DNA of 64,000 nt from Acanthornis magna (lineage: Eukaryota; Chordata; Aves; Passeriformes; Acanthizidae), in contig JAWUZG010000004.1 of assembly GCA_036785705.1 (NCBI GenBank), positions 10,839,501-10,903,500 on the forward strand, given 5' to 3'. The translations under genes and the position numbers were made by a program. Of the stretch, positions 63,927 through 64,000 are shown piece after piece. Within the stretch, counting starts at the first letter, position 1. Every line of letters starts with the position of its first letter. The notes beneath the pieces were generated by a model, which ran no database searches, had not been told where the DNA came from, and worked only from the letters and a program-made list of their open reading frames with translations.

Positions 63927-64000
63927 TTCCCTTCCCTTCCCTTCCCTTCCCTTCCCTTCCCTTCCCTTCCCTTCCCTTCCCTTCCCTTCCCTTCCCTTCC
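63927..64000. repeat. (TTCCC)n microsatellite, continues past window edge
   Basis: At least fourteen perfect TTCCC pentamers run to the last base of the window, so the true length is unknown. The plus strand is all pyrimidine. Confidence 0.97.

Overview
The window looks like vertebrate, specifically avian, nuclear DNA. It is AT-rich, carries many microsatellites, and has several 5'-truncated CR1 LINE copies, some ending in the ATTCTATG-type octamer tail typical of bird CR1. It also has LTR families whose ends I recognise from songbird (passerine) genomes, for example LTRs beginning TGTCCTGGTTTCAGC. 'Bird, probably passerine' is therefore well supported; a species cannot be named.

I find no protein-coding gene, exon chain, rRNA, tRNA or CRISPR array that I can support. 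All open frames are short (130 codons or fewer), overlap on both strands, and are either chance frames, microsatellite-driven frames or remnants of retroelement ORFs. The window is best read as intergenic or deep-intronic DNA with a layered history of retroelement insertion.

Layout. 1-11.2 kb: AT-rich unique sequence with an (AACC)n repeat and a (TG)n repeat. 11.25-13.2 kb: a + strand CR1 3' end, then a ~1 kb + strand LTR. 16.2 kb: an (AAT)n tract. 17.39-17.94 kb: a GC-rich solo LTR with a perfect 6-bp target duplication and two internal tandem arrays, one carrying three evenly spaced inverted CCAAT boxes. 19.5 kb: an internally deleted scrap of the LTR family found complete at 46.3 kb. 20.83-21.11 kb: a compact solo LTR with CCAAT, TATA and polyadenylation signals and a 4-bp target duplication. 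25.3-27 kb: a small minisatellite, a degenerate LINE endonuclease remnant, a (GGAGA)n tract and a CR1 reverse transcriptase fragment with a damaged active site. 28.3-37.3 kb: three more CR1 pieces (two minus, one plus), a second copy of the ~1 kb LTR family (minus) and a 5' scrap of probably the same family. 37.3-46.3 kb: unique sequence with a (TTG)n tract. 46.3-46.9 kb: the complete minus-strand LTR. 50.3-50.5 kb: a 28-bp tandem repeat beside a CR1 RT fragment. 55.74-56.94 kb: a (GT)n tract just before a full-length minus-strand third copy of the ~1 kb LTR. 56.9-63.9 kb: unique sequence with two (AAAC)n tracts. 63.93-64.0 kb: a (TTCCC)n tract that runs off the window.

Nothing here amounts to a new gene system. 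The most informative signals are the two solo LTRs whose boundaries are fixed by target-site duplications, with their intact-looking promoter and polyadenylation signals; the internal repeat architecture of the LTRs; and the LINE endonuclease relic.
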